A stretch of DNA of 64,000 nucleotides from NCBI GenBank assembly GCA_004565275.1, contig SDOX01000119.1, forward strand, positions 222,089-286,088, given 5' to 3'. Origin of the DNA: Nannochloropsis salina CCMP1776. Taxonomy: Eukaryota > Sar > Eustigmatophyceae > Eustigmatales > Monodopsidaceae. Positions 53,910 through 64,000 of the stretch are shown in pieces. The notes beneath the pieces were generated by a model. That model saw only the letters and a program-made list of their open reading frames with translations. It did no database searches and was not told the DNA's origin. Numbering within the stretch: the first letter of the stretch is position 1; the number at the start of each line of letters is the position of its first letter. The position numbers and the translations under genes are program-made.

Positions 53910-56900
53910 ATGGAGCCAGGATTGCGGCAGGATTACCAGCGCTTGCGAATCAAGTCACCAGCCGAGAGGGGAGAGGGGTCTTGGTCACAGACAGGGGTCA
54001 CAGTCTCGGCAACCCACGTCAGCTATGCGGTACCACTGCCCACTCGGCGGGAGAGGAAGCTGAGGAACAAGGATGGGAAGTTTTTGCTTCGCGACGTGTC
54101 GATGCGCGTGCAACCAGGTGAGCTTTGTTATCTGATGGGGCCCTCCGGCGCCGGGAAGACAACCTTGCTCGAGGTTTTAGCCGGGCGTCTGCGATTGGGG
54201 ACTCTGCGCGGACAGGTCACCTTCAACAGCCAGCCCCGGAACAGCACATTTTGGCGTGAAAGTTCTTACGTGAAGCAAGACGACCTGCACATCGCTCAGT
54301 TGACCGTGCAAGAAACTTTACACTTCGCGGCCCGCTTGAGGATGAGTGGCAAAATTTTCACCCAGGCCGAGCGCGACAGCCGCGTGGGTGCAGTGGCCGA
54401 ACTACTGGGACTTGACGTGTGTCTACACAGCATTTGTGGCGACGCTCTCAACCGAGGCATTTCAGGGGGGCAGCTGAAGCGCCTCAGCATCGGCGTGGAG
54501 ATCATGACCATGCCTAGCCTCATCTTCCTGGACGAGCCGACCAGTGGGCTCGACTCCGTGATCGCGCACGAAGGTAAGAACAGTGGCGGCCCAGGCTGTG
54601 TGCTTTCTGGTGTTTGCTGCGTCACATCTCTCGGTCAAAGAGCTGTACTGACCGCAAGGCGCTCCCCATCCCTCTGGTTTTCCGCTAGTCATGTCCTTCG
54701 TCCACAAATTGGCCAAGCAACGCCGCACAGTCATTGCCACCATCCATCAGCCCTCTCCCGACACCTTTGCCTTGGCGACGACGGTCGTCCTGCTTTCGGG
54801 AGGACGTCTATGCTACTGCGGGCCCTCCCCTGAGGTAACGGAGTACTTTCAAGGCCTCGGCTTCGCCGCGGAGGGCTTCTCCAACCCCGCCGACTTTGCC
54901 CTCTCGGTCGTCGGGGGCTCACTGGGAACCCGTCTGGTGCATGTGCCGGGGGGTGGCGGCCAGGAAGACGGCAAAGCGGACGGCAGCGGCGGGACCGGGG
55001 GCAGCCTGCTCGGTAGCTACGGGGGGGGCAGTCGGCCCTTGACGCCCAGGGAGTTGGCGGGGCGTTTCCAGGCATCGCCCGCATTCAGGTGCATCACAGT
55101 GACCGGTAGCACATCGACTGCAACGAAGGTTGCCTCCGTGCATGCTGTCGGACCTGGGCTCGCGCCTGTCGTCGATCCCTCCGCCGCCAAGAGGGAACGC
55201 CGGCAGCCCACCTCCTTCCCCACCGGCCTCGGGAACCAGTGCCGGGTCCTGCTTGAACGTAGCTGGCTAACGCAGACTCGGCAGCTGGGTTTTATTCGGG
55301 CACAAATCGCCAAAAACCTGATCGTGGCCTCCGTCTGCGGGGCGGTCTTTTACGGGCAGGGCGCCGTGCCTCCGCCCTCGGACCAATTCAACCAGGAGAG
55401 TTTCAACGTCTCCTCCATCTTGTTCTTCGCCATGCTGTACACTATCGTCGGAAATCTCCAGGCTATCCCCCAGCTCTTCACACAGCGAGTACTGTACGTT
55501 CGCGAGCGTTCTGCTTTCCTCTACTCGACCTTCGCATACTGGTTAGCGAACGCCCTCGTAAACCTCCCGCTCGTGCTCTTGTGCCACGTCATCTTCCTGA
55601 ACGTCGCCTACCTTCTCGTCCAGCTTGATCGTTCCCCGTCCGTGTTCTGCTACACACAATTCGTGACGATGCTCAATAACGTCGTCGCTTTCACTTTCGC
55701 ACAATTTTTGGCCGCCTCAGCCCCATCCGCGCAAGTAGCATTGGCCATCTTTCCCGTGACTTTCCTATTCTTGACCTCGTTTGCAGGCTTTACTGTGCCC
55801 CTGCAGGACCTTCCATCAGGCTGGATCTGGGCGTCCTATATTTCCTATCCCCGTTGGTGCTACGAGGGTATCGTGGCCAGCCAGTTTTCGGTTCGGATCG
55901 ATGGGGCCTCGACGATGGAGTACTACGGGTTTGGAGGCTGGGAGCCGGGAAAGAGCTTTTACATCCTCTTCATCTTCCTATTCCTCTTCAATGGCTTGGT
56001 CTACTGGGGCCTGCTGCCGCGGAGGTCGCGGCTAGTCGACATGGAGGACAGAGAGGGAGAGATGGGAGAAAAAGGGGAGAAGAAGGGTGCAACAACCTGC
56101 GACACGAAGGGGCTCCGAGCGCCTCTCTTGATGGACGATATGTGTCGCTCATCCATGGCTATGGAAGGTGGCTTTCGCGATGAGGATGAGGAGGAGGGTA
56201 TGGGTAAGGGAGGGAGGGATGGACTGCAAGGTGCTTTTCCTCTGCATAGCAGCATGGCCGACGTGGCCGGCGGGCCGGATGGAGGGCCTCTTTCGTCCCC
56301 CGCAGGTCCGAGCAAGGGTTTGAAACAGAAATTGCTGGCCGCGGACGACAAGGATTTGGACATACCCCGCGTGCTTTTGGAGTCCTTGACCGGAACTAGC
56401 GACACTGCCTTCATTGACTCCCGCCTGAATTGCGGGGGAGCGCGGACGAGCAACGAAAGCGGTCGCGGTGGGCATGACAGTTTCTTGTCCCACTTACAAC
56501 AGGAGAAGAGAGAGAAGGGAAGCGCGCTAGATGTCAAAGATTTTGAAATGCGCTCATCAAACATCCCGAGGAGTGGAGGCATCCGCCTTCGATTTCGGAA
56601 CCTGACATACTCGCTTGGCTCCCGCGGCTGGCATGGACAACGGAAAAGCGAGTCCCGCGCCGGCAACGTCCCTGTCGCCACCCCCTTAACGAAAGATGCA
56701 ACCGGGACCAAAAAACATCTGTTGAGAAACGCAAGCGGGCGCGTCAATCCCGGGGAAATGTGCGCACTCATGGGTGGGTCCGGGGCGGGGAAGACAACCT
56801 TGCTCGACGTGCTGGCAGGGCGGAAGACGGCGGGGCTCATTGAGGGTGAGGTGTTCTTCAACGGAAAAGCCGGCGTGCCATCTCCCAAGCTTTGCTCATA

Positions 56901-58506
56901 CGTCACTCAAGATAACGTGCACATCGGTTGCTTTACCGTCCGAGAGACACTACACTTTGCCGCTTTGCTCCGGATTAAGGAAGGGGTGAGGCCAGCGCAG
57001 CGAGAGAAGATGGTGGATGATGTCTTAGGAATGCTCGGACTGGACTCCGTGGCGGATGTAATGGTGGGAGATTCCTTGCGAAAAGGCATCTCTGGGGGAC
57101 AAGCCCGTCGTTTGACAATTGGGGTAGAAATAATCAATTTGCCGGGAATGATTTTTTTGGATGAGCCCACCACTGGCCTCGACTCCAATATTTCATACGA
57201 AGTCATGGCCGCAGTTCGAAATTTGGCGAACCAAAATAGAACGGTTTGTTGCACTATACACCAGCCATCTATTGAGGTATTTGCGCTTTTTGACAAATTG
57301 ATCCTCATGTCTAAGGGGGAGCAGGTTTATTTCGGGGCCACCCACGAAGCAGTGAAGTACTTCTCGTCGCCGGCTCTCGACTTCGCGTTCAGCAAGGGCG
57401 TGAACCCTGCCGAGTTCGTTATGAGCGCCTCATCAGGTAGTATTCTGACGCGAGGAGGGCTAAAGAGGGATGTGCACGAGCTATCCGCTCTCTACAGGGC
57501 CTCGGATCTTTTCATGCAGTTCAATGACGATTTTGATGCGGCCGTCTTGACAGCACCTGGCGGACTCTGTCCCGGCCTCAATTTAACATATGGATCGGCA
57601 TTGGCGGCGGAGAAAGATCTCACTTCTGTGCCCGAAATGTCAGCGCTAGAGAATCGCCTCTTTTTCAGAGACATGTTGCAAATAAACAAGATCTTGATCC
57701 GTCGACAGTTCTTGAAGATGCGGCGGAACCGACGACTTGTGGTTGTGGGCTTGATTCGCCACGTGCTTGTTGCCTTGTTCTACGGCTCGCTGTACTGGCA
57801 AGTCGCACCTACGGCAATTCAGTCTCGACTTTCATTGCTCTTCTTCGCAATCATGTTTGTAATGCTTGGAAACCAACAAAGCATTCCTGCCGTCTACGAA
57901 GACCGCCTGCTCTACTACCGGGAGAAAGGCGCTCACGTCTACGGACCTTATTCCTATTGGATGACATGTGCTGCGTCCTTTATACCGCAGATCATCCTTA
58001 ATACGTTGCTGTATAGCGGCATTATGTACCCAATGGCTGGGCTACACAGCAATTTTGCCTGCTTTGGGTACTTTTACTTGGTGACCATGCTGTGCTCGCT
58101 CTGTGCCCTCTTCTTCTGCCAGCTTCTATCGATAACGCTTCCCAATCCGCAAACGGCAGTCGCTGTCTTCCCCGCTTCTCTCTTCATATTTGTACTTTTC
58201 GCTGGGTTCATCGTCCGACTTCCGTCCCTTCCTTCATGGATAGGCGCTTGGTGCCCCGACGCAAGCTTTGCACGCTGGGCTTTCCAAGGTTTGGTGATAA
58301 ATGAACTGGACGGTAACGCCCGGGTATCTTACAAAGACCTTCCCGCCGTCTACTATAGCCCAGATCCATATCAAACTATGGTGTCTAATCTTGGTTTTCA
58401 GGGATATTCGAAATGGTTCACCGTTCCAATCCTTTTGTTAAATGTGGTCTTCTTTCGAGGGTTAACGTATTTGAGTTTGATTTTCATAAATCATGAGAGT
58501 AGGTGA
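53910..58506 (+). CDS. Full-length ABCG transporter
   Basis: Membrane exporter with the ABCG (NBD before TMD) order, doubled as in PDR-type proteins. Two exons (53910-54573 and 54689-58506); the GT-AG intron joins IAHE to VMSFVHKL in phase; 1493 residues. NBD1: Walker A GPSGAGKTT (about 77), ISGGQLKRLSIGVEI (about 182), LIFLDEPTSGLDS, then ATIHQPS. TMD1 has six predicted helices, including RERSAFLYSTFAYWLANALV. A 200-plus-residue linker follows. NBD2: Walker A GGSGAGKTT (about 917), ISGGQARRLTIGVEI (about 1023), MIFLDEPTTGLDS, CTIHQPS. TMD2 includes REKGAHVYGPYSYWMTCAASF. Both ATP sites keep all canonical residues, unlike fungal PDR pumps, in which one site is degenerate. Substrate unknown; ABCG proteins often export lipids, sterols or xenobiotics. 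Confidence 0.94.
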
Positions 58507-58923
58507 AATATTACGGACAACCTTGAAGACCTCTTACTAGCGTGAGGATTTGACGCTTTCATTGCTCATTTCACAAGCCAAAAAAGCATTAAAATGTGTT
58601 AAGTTCGATCGTGTCGTACAGCTCCATTCCTTGTAAGGTTGGGCGAGAGACGCAGCATTTGTAGAAGCAATTGTCGTGTACGAACGTGCTGTAAGTATTA
58701 CTTTCATCCAATTTCAATCCCTCATCTAGGTTTTCGAGGTTCTAGAAGCTACTGTACTTTGACATCAGCTTTTAAATTGACATATTTGATTTCCGTAATA
58801 TCGTGTACATTTTTCCCCCCAGACAGATGCTGCTGGCAGAGCAGCTCGTGTATTACAATCGTGTGATCGCCTCGTAACCGATCGCACTTTCATGTACACC
58901 GTTCAGTTGATTGATACAGACTT
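58507..58923. other. Convergent intergenic region, AT-rich, no gene seen
   Basis: About 415 bases between the ABCG and DysF gene 3' ends. Nothing recognisable. Confidence 0.5.
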
Positions 58924-60819
58924 TCATTGGTACCGGTTCTGCTCTACATGCAAATTATGCTCCGTCTGACGCTGCTGATCACGTTCCTGACGACGACGCT
59001 TCAGTGAACTGTGTGACAATCTGGTCGGGGGAAGCTTGAGGAAGAAAGGGCTGATAGACATGATGAGTGATGCCCCTAGTCCCCCGCGGAAGAAATTCAT
59101 GCTATATCCTATTCCAGCATGTTTTTTGGAGACCCATGTTTTAAAACGCCGACCATCTCTCTTCCTGCTTGAAAAAGCGTGGTTCTCGGTGGAATTAACG
59201 GTGCTTGGTTGTTGGGTAGAGGATATGATTCCGGCCGCACTTTCTCGATGGTTAAAAAATCGATAAGACAAGTGTGATGCCTTAACGACCCCCCAAACAT
59301 AAGTCATAAGCCATAGGATGCTCTCGATTAGGTGAGCCACAAGTTGCTTTCCCGGAAGAAAGAAGAGCCATGGAGTTACTCGAAAATGAGGACCTGCTGC
59401 CCGCGTATAGCGACAGCTCACACTGAAACCCACCCGCTCCACACTAGCCCGCTTCTTAAGCTTCGGGCGGCTGTGTGTCACTACCATAGCTGGAGCGAAG
59501 GCAGAGGCAGAGGGAGGTCCGGAGCCTGCCGACGTGTCGGATGTGGAGCTTTCTCCAAAGGTGCCGCCTCCATAGTGGTCTACAGAACAATTTCTTTGAT
59601 CCTCTGTCATTATTTTCGTATAGCTCTGATGCATTCCAGTCGAGGAAAGAACCATGGACGCCTGCGGACCAAGCGGCAGGACAGGAAGAAAATGCGCCAG
59701 GAACCGGTAGACCAAATCAGCCGGGTAACTAACACTAATCCAGCCGGACACGCAAAAGGGAAAAAACATACCCAAGCATGAATTGATTGTAGGCAGGAAG
59801 TCGATGCGCTCCCACATCAAAAAATTAGGGGTTAAGGGAATTCCAAAGCCACAGCCGATGTCTCGATGTAGTAAGGACTTCGTAAGCGTTACGGCAAATC
59901 CTTTGAATTGGTATTCCTCTCGAAGGCGATTAAGAAAGCCGCGGCATGTACTCAACGCCGACAGGATACTTTTGACATCGCGATTATATTCGTTATTGGG
60001 CAGATCGGCTATAGCAAGCAAATCTAGTCCGCTGGATGTAAAACTGATGGGATCGCCATTTTTATCACTGGCGTACACTTTCCCCAAAATTCCATCCCCT
60101 TGCTCCCCTTCTTCTACTGACAACGGTAATAGTATATCACGCAATTGTTGGCTATCGTCGAGGTGCTTGGCATGGGTCGAACGCATCAGTCGCACCCACC
60201 GCCGTCGCCGGAAGCGGTCGCTGAACGACTGCTTGCGATGGACACGATTCTGCTTGTTGAAGCTCTGAAAGTGGTCAGCATAGCACCATCCAGCTCGATC
60301 AGTATTATTATCCCGCGCTATTTTCCAATCCAAAGACGCCCACTGGAACCCGTCGGGTAGCTGAGCTTCTTGTGGAGGAAGAGATTTCCCGCCGTCAGCG
60401 TACGTCCATGTTCGAAACCGACCGCCTTCGCCTGGGCCCCGCCACCCACGGCCAAACTCCCACTTTTCATTTTCATAGATTTGCACCAGACGATGCTGGG
60501 TTGAGAAGCGGGGAGAGGAAGTAACAGTGCTAGACGTGGAAGAGGGGAGCGCTGAAACGCCGTCAAGAGAGCCTGTGTTACGTGCAAGAGCTTCGGCTGT
60601 ACCATTTGTAGACCGTTCGACTCTGTCCGGTGTTGACGTGGAGGAGGAAAGAAGTAACCCCGATAATGATGCGCTGGATTTTGTAAGGCTTAAAAGGCTG
60701 AGAGCGGTCAGCAGGATTGGCATTATCCTCCGAGGTGTGGTTCTACTGAGAGATGTTGAGGTGACCTTCCTTCTTGTTGTGCTACTCCAGCCACATTGTA
60801 CAGAAGGATTGGCCTCCAT
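58924..60819 (-). CDS. DysF-domain membrane-associated protein
   Basis: Single-exon 631-residue protein. Residues 112-210 form a DysF domain: QIYENEKWEFGRGW, an aromatic-rich middle with FQWASLDWKIARDNNTDRAGWCYADHF, and the closing RFRRRRWVRL (the DysFC motif with RRRxWVR). DysF domains occur in ferlins, in peroxisome-size factors Pex23/Pex28-32 and in TECPR1. Before it, residues about 32-50 are hydrophobic (MPILLTALSLLSL), like a signal or anchor. The remaining 400 residues show one long hydrophobic stretch (GMFFPFCVSGWISVS) and other amphipathic segments (VAHLIESILWLMTYVWG), but no known domain. The peroxisomal/ER link is an inference from the family. The N-terminal hydrophobic start is unlike typical Pex30-type proteins. 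Confidence 0.82.
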   Translation of the reverse strand: MEANPSVQCGWSSTTRRKVTSTSLSRTTPRRIMPILLTALSLLSLTKSSASLSGLLLSSSTSTPDRVERSTNGTAEALARNTGSLDGVSALPSSTSSTVTSSPRFSTQHRLVQIYENEKWEFGRGWRGPGEGGRFRTWTYADGGKSLPPQEAQLPDGFQWASLDWKIARDNNTDRAGWCYADHFQSFNKQNRVHRKQSFSDRFRRRRWVRLMRSTHAKHLDDSQQLRDILLPLSVEEGEQGDGILGKVYASDKNGDPISFTSSGLDLLAIADLPNNEYNRDVKSILSALSTCRGFLNRLREEYQFKGFAVTLTKSLLHRDIGCGFGIPLTPNFLMWERIDFLPTINSCLGMFFPFCVSGWISVSYPADLVYRFLAHFLPVLPLGPQASMVLSSTGMHQSYTKIMTEDQRNCSVDHYGGGTFGESSTSDTSAGSGPPSASAFAPAMVVTHSRPKLKKRASVERVGFSVSCRYTRAAGPHFRVTPWLFFLPGKQLVAHLIESILWLMTYVWGVVKASHLSYRFFNHRESAAGIISSTQQPSTVNSTENHAFSSRKRDGRRFKTWVSKKHAGIGYSMNFFRGGLGASLIMSISPFFLKLPPTRLSHSSLKRRRQERDQQRQTEHNLHVEQNRYQ

Positions 60820-61898
60820 TTTCTGTGCATGAGAGAAAAATCAATTCGCTTGCAAATTCTGTGCATCGTACTCAAAAGTAACTTCTATACTTAAAGATTT
60901 CGACAGCATACTTTGTAAAAGCGAACGCTCGTAACCTCCCCCCCCGTCTCCTTCCTCGATCAACATGGACGTCGCGACTCGCGATTAGGAATAGCTTCTT
61001 CCATGCCCTATTAGGAGTCCGATTTAATCGCAGGCCAAATGCGTGAACGCATAATTTTGCGACTTCTATTTTATCCGACAACTCTATGGTCTGGCACGCC
61101 TCTTGCGATTCACATACGGTGCATATTTGGGTAAGCAGCTTGATACCCAAAACCATTCATGGACCGGGTTGCGTATCCTACTAGTGTGTCACGCTGAGGG
61201 GATGATGCGGATGATTTCATTCTCTTTCCTAGCATGAAATTTTGAGCGTGCACACTGCTTGCTGAGAGTGCTTTTTTGTTTAAAGGTTGTCGCGAAGGCA
61301 GTCGAATTTCCCATGCTGGTTCTCCTCGGTGTTGGTAGGAGACTGAGGATTGCTTAAAAAAACAGTATCCTGAAAAGCCACGCTGAAAGCCTAGGCATTT
61401 TTCATGATGCTTTCCAAGCTAATATCTCGTATGCGAAGTCAGTAATTGAGTGTGGTGACATTTCGGCATCCATGAGATGCCACGGTGTGCGTTGTCTGAG
61501 CATCTGCCACGGCTCCTTGCGCCGACAATATCGATTGGTAAAGTCAGTGCATATACGCGGCCCGGCACGCTATTAGAAGCAGACTGTGTACCCCACGAAC
61601 TACAGCGCAGAAGCTGTGGGAGACGTATGTCACCCAGCTGGGCGTAGGGCATTTGAACATATCAACCATGTCAGGAGTACCTGGAGGTTCAAGCACGGTA
61701 GGAGCTACAACCGAAAATGCGTCCCGCAATTTTGGTTGTGTATACGTGTGCGACATAAAACGGAAAGGGCTTTTCAAAGAAGTGGGCGTAACAAAATATA
61801 AATTCTGAAGAGACAGCAAAGTTATTTTTTTGCACGATACGTCACCATTTTCCCCAAAAGCCAATGTGCCGACGCTTTCATCAAGCCCAAATGCAAGC
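60820..61898. other. Intergenic region, 1.1 kb, no secure gene
   Basis: Between the DysF gene start and the Cwf21 stop, both minus strand. A minus frame at 60872-61156 (94 codons) and plus/minus frames around 61544-61801 lack known motifs. It should hold the DysF promoter and the Cwf21 3' UTR. Confidence 0.4.
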
Positions 61899-63077
61899 TC
61901 AGTCCGAACCTGAGGACCTAGAAGAGGAAGAGCTAGACATAGATGAAGACGAAGACGACGAGGACGTGGAGGAGGACGCGGATGAGCTGCTGGATGAACT
62001 GGAACGAGAAGACGCTGAAGACGTCGACTCCTTGCTGACACTCCGCGAATGCCGCGGCCTCGCACTGCCGCGCCGCCTGCCTTTTTCTTCATCGTCCTCC
62101 ATCCCACGCCTCTGGTTTCTGCTACCCTCACGCGCTATTCGTCCTCGATGTCCTCTCGCGTCCCCTGAGTCGCCGCGTCTCTGCATTCTAGGATCTTGAC
62201 CCTCATCACCGTCACGATTTTTCATACCTTTCTGGCCAATCCTAGACATTCCTCCATCGCGACTTCCGCTGCGGGTCCGTTTTAGCCTTTGGCCATCCTG
62301 TGCGCGACAGTCCGCCCGCTCTGTTGTCCTCATATCCTCCTTGTCCTGGTGAGGGCGAGCCAGCCCATCGTGAATATCATTCGGCTCATCTTCACTCGGT
62401 CGCCACCGATCATCCTCCTCATCCGACGCAGCATTTCGTCCTCCCTTCATTTCCCGTCGCTCTTCGGCTTGCCGCCTCTCCTTTTCCTGGATCGTATCCC
62501 CTTCAAATCGTCGCTGACGTTTTTTTCGTTCAATCTCTTCAGCCTGACGCTTTTTCCTCTTTTCTTCCTGCTCCCTATGCCGAGCCTCCCTTCGTCGATT
62601 CTGCGCCTCCGGGTCCCAAGTCTCGCCTTCGACGTGATCCTGAGCGATGCCGAACGCGTTCCGAAGCCTTTCAATCTCCTGCGCCTTGCGAGCTGCTACC
62701 TCATGTGTATCCGTCATTTCCGAGCCTCCACTCCCAGTCTTGTTGGCGGCCACTAAAGCTAAATTGTTGCCCTTTAATCGCTCTCGAAGAGCCGTGGCCT
62801 TGTCCTTGATTTCTGACTCTGAGTAACCTTGATCCCTCATTCTTTCCTCCATTTCGTACACTTGTGCTTCAATCTGACGTTTCCTCTTGTGCTCCAAGAT
62901 TTCTTGGTTGGCTTTGGCTAGTACCGCTGCTTTAAATGTATCCTGAGGACCACCGTGCCCACTTACTAAGGCTGTTTCTTGCCGGACGCGCCGCGGCGGT
63001 ACATATCCTCGGTTTTTTGTCACATACCCGCTGGTGGCAGAGCCCCTCGCAGTCTGCAAACCGATCCCATTGTACAT
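61899..63077 (-). CDS. CWC21: Splicing factor Cwf21/SRRM2 family
   Basis: Spliceosomal protein that binds Prp8 and Snu114 during activation. Intronless, 392 residues. Seen: the invariant start MYNGIGLQTARGSATSGYVT with RGYVPPRR; the cwf21 domain (about residues 50-105) with AKANQEILEHKRKRQIEAQV and MRDQGYSESEIKDKATALRE; then a long Glu/Arg-rich coiled coil (KKRQAEEIERKKRQRRFEG), an Arg/Asp/Gly-rich part and a C-terminal poly-Ser/Arg tail. This is the short yeast/plant-like form without the very long human SRRM2 repeat region. The start is certain from the conserved N-terminus. Confidence 0.95.
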   Translation of the reverse strand: MYNGIGLQTARGSATSGYVTKNRGYVPPRRVRQETALVSGHGGPQDTFKAAVLAKANQEILEHKRKRQIEAQVYEMEERMRDQGYSESEIKDKATALRERLKGNNLALVAANKTGSGGSEMTDTHEVAARKAQEIERLRNAFGIAQDHVEGETWDPEAQNRRREARHREQEEKRKKRQAEEIERKKRQRRFEGDTIQEKERRQAEERREMKGGRNAASDEEDDRWRPSEDEPNDIHDGLARPHQDKEDMRTTERADCRAQDGQRLKRTRSGSRDGGMSRIGQKGMKNRDGDEGQDPRMQRRGDSGDARGHRGRIAREGSRNQRRGMEDDEEKGRRRGSARPRHSRSVSKESTSSASSRSSSSSSSSASSSTSSSSSSSSMSSSSSSRSSGSD

Positions 63078-63220
63078 CCTTCAGCGATATGCGTTTGTAA
63101 GGTTGTACTAAAGACTACGGTGCGCCTTGAAAGGCGAAAGTTGAAAATTGTCGTCGAAGGGTTAAAAACGATGGACAGCGAGAGTCCCTGTTTGCTAGAG
63201 ATGGTTATGATTAAATTGTG

Positions 63221-64000
63221 ATGAGTCGGTTCCACCACGGAGATGAGCCTTTCGCGCTTCAACGCAGAAGAGCAGGATCGAGGCCTATGGGAGATAGACG
63301 TTCTGCAGACGATGGTCGTGGCAGTAAAGAGTCCAGCTACTTCGATGATGTCCCTCAGGCCGGGGCCGCGGGTTTTGGCGCGAAGACCAAGCTCGAGGCG
63401 ACGGCCCGGGCCGGGAGGTTGGGCGCCCGGGAGCGTAACCGTTTCTTGGGGGGCGCAAGCAACAAAAGTTTTACTACATTTTATTTTTTAACTTTCTCGT
63501 CAATTTAAGCATAGATAGCTCGTTATATTCATGTAATCCATCTATTCCAATTGCAGCATCTTTCTGCTCGTGTATGGATCTTCTTGCGGTTTATTTTATT
63601 TTCAAATGTATGACGTTGGGACAGGATCCTGCATTAAGTCAACATTGTCTAGCACGCAACTCCTTCCTCCCACACTTCGTGACCTTGAGAAAAGATTAGT
63701 GCGGGCAAATTTGTCGCAAAGCGCGGAAAGTTTCATGCTATTGTGTGGTTCAAAGCATCCGCTCTCCCACATCAGTTCGTCCAGATCCCACGACGAGACC
63801 TTGCGGTATTCAGATTCATCCATAAGAGACTATAAAAGGTGGCATCCAACGCTGCGACGAAAAACAGAACTTGGTAAATCATGCCCTCATTCATGCCCTC
63901 AGGAGGATGCCCAAATTTGGGGGTTGCTCCTATACTTACATCTGTTGCATTATTGACTCAGTGCTTCAAACCTCTCCTTTTTCAGGCCTCACATCAAGGA
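63221..64000 (+). CDS. Unrecognised gene, start near 63221, 3' partial
   Basis: A plus-strand frame from ATG 63221 encodes about 95 residues with mixed charged and Gly/Ala-rich content (DEPFALQRRRAGSRPMGDRR, KESSYFDDV, AGFGAKTKLEATARAGRLGA, RERNRFLGG) before a stop at 63506-63508. Its codon composition is that of neighbouring coding exons for about 220 bases, then the DNA turns AT-rich, which suggests an exon end near 63440-63470. A second frame (63600-63860) has helix-like sequence (LRDLEKRLVRANLSQSAESF) and may be the next exon. I know no family. It is divergent from Cwf21 with only 143 bases between the starts. The right window edge cuts it. Confidence 0.45.

Noticed and set aside
60872-61156. 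94-codon minus-strand frame upstream of the DysF gene
   Set aside because: Composition is not clearly coding and no motif or splice context supports it.
1-64000. Search for a mobile element, virus-derived element, CRISPR array or prokaryote-like gene cluster
   Set aside because: No reverse transcriptase, integrase, transposase or capsid motif, no terminal repeats or regular spacers seen; genes are spliced eukaryotic genes in mixed orientation.

Overview
The window is nuclear DNA of a photosynthetic stramenopile, most likely a eustigmatophyte close to Nannochloropsis/Microchloropsis. The main support is a light-harvesting gene (3902-5121) whose product begins with the residues MKTAALLTVS, followed by an AFVAP plastid-targeting motif and a DPLG...EKFNRYRAIEIKHGR segment, as in violaxanthin/chlorophyll-a binding proteins. 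The DNA is GC-rich and gene-dense. Genes lie on both strands and carry none to a few spliceosomal GT-AG introns of roughly 80-650 bp. I see no operons, no rRNA or tRNA gene, no CRISPR array, and no transposon or virus-derived element. Exon structures were read by hand by joining conserved protein segments at splice sites; none is backed by transcript data.

Layout. 1-13 kb: tail of a DUF4185-like protein, U2AF65 splicing factor, light-harvesting protein (minus), plastid-type ABC-F ATPase, and DHCR24/DWF1 sterol reductase (minus). 13-31.7 kb: DUF676 esterase, the very long ER folding sensor UGGT (minus), the NOT4 ubiquitin ligase, ESCRT-III Vps2 (minus), a divergent histone pair H2B/H2A.X, and an ankyrin protein (minus). 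32-47 kb: rRNA methyltransferase NOP2, an orphan TPR protein (minus), ribosomal protein eL6 (minus), sulfhydryl oxidase QSOX, ALG7/DPAGT1 (minus), an orphan coiled-coil protein, and a long-chain acyl-CoA synthetase (minus). 47-64 kb: an ACMSD-like amidohydrolase, a probable Mediator Med18 (minus), checkpoint clamp subunit HUS1, a full-length ABCG transporter, a DysF-domain protein (minus), Cwf21/SRRM2 (minus), and the start of an unrecognised gene.

Functionally these are mostly housekeeping genes: splicing (U2AF65, Cwf21), mRNA decay and transcription (NOT4, Med18), ribosomes (NOP2, eL6), chromatin and DNA damage (H2A.X, H2B, HUS1), ER glycoprotein folding (ALG7, QSOX, UGGT), lipids (DHCR24, acyl-CoA synthetase, esterase, perhaps ABCG) and the plastid (light-harvesting protein, ABC-F). 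Their adjacency looks like ordinary eukaryotic gene order, not a cooperating cluster.

I did not find a convincing new multi-gene system. The best leads are single-gene oddities: a start codon isolated on its own exon in the light-harvesting gene; a frame break at a G10 tract in UGGT together with no visible ER-retrieval tail; an H2A ending in SQDY beside an H2B with a possible histone-type 3' stem-loop; a DysF-domain protein with a signal-like N-terminus; and orphan TPR and coiled-coil proteins.
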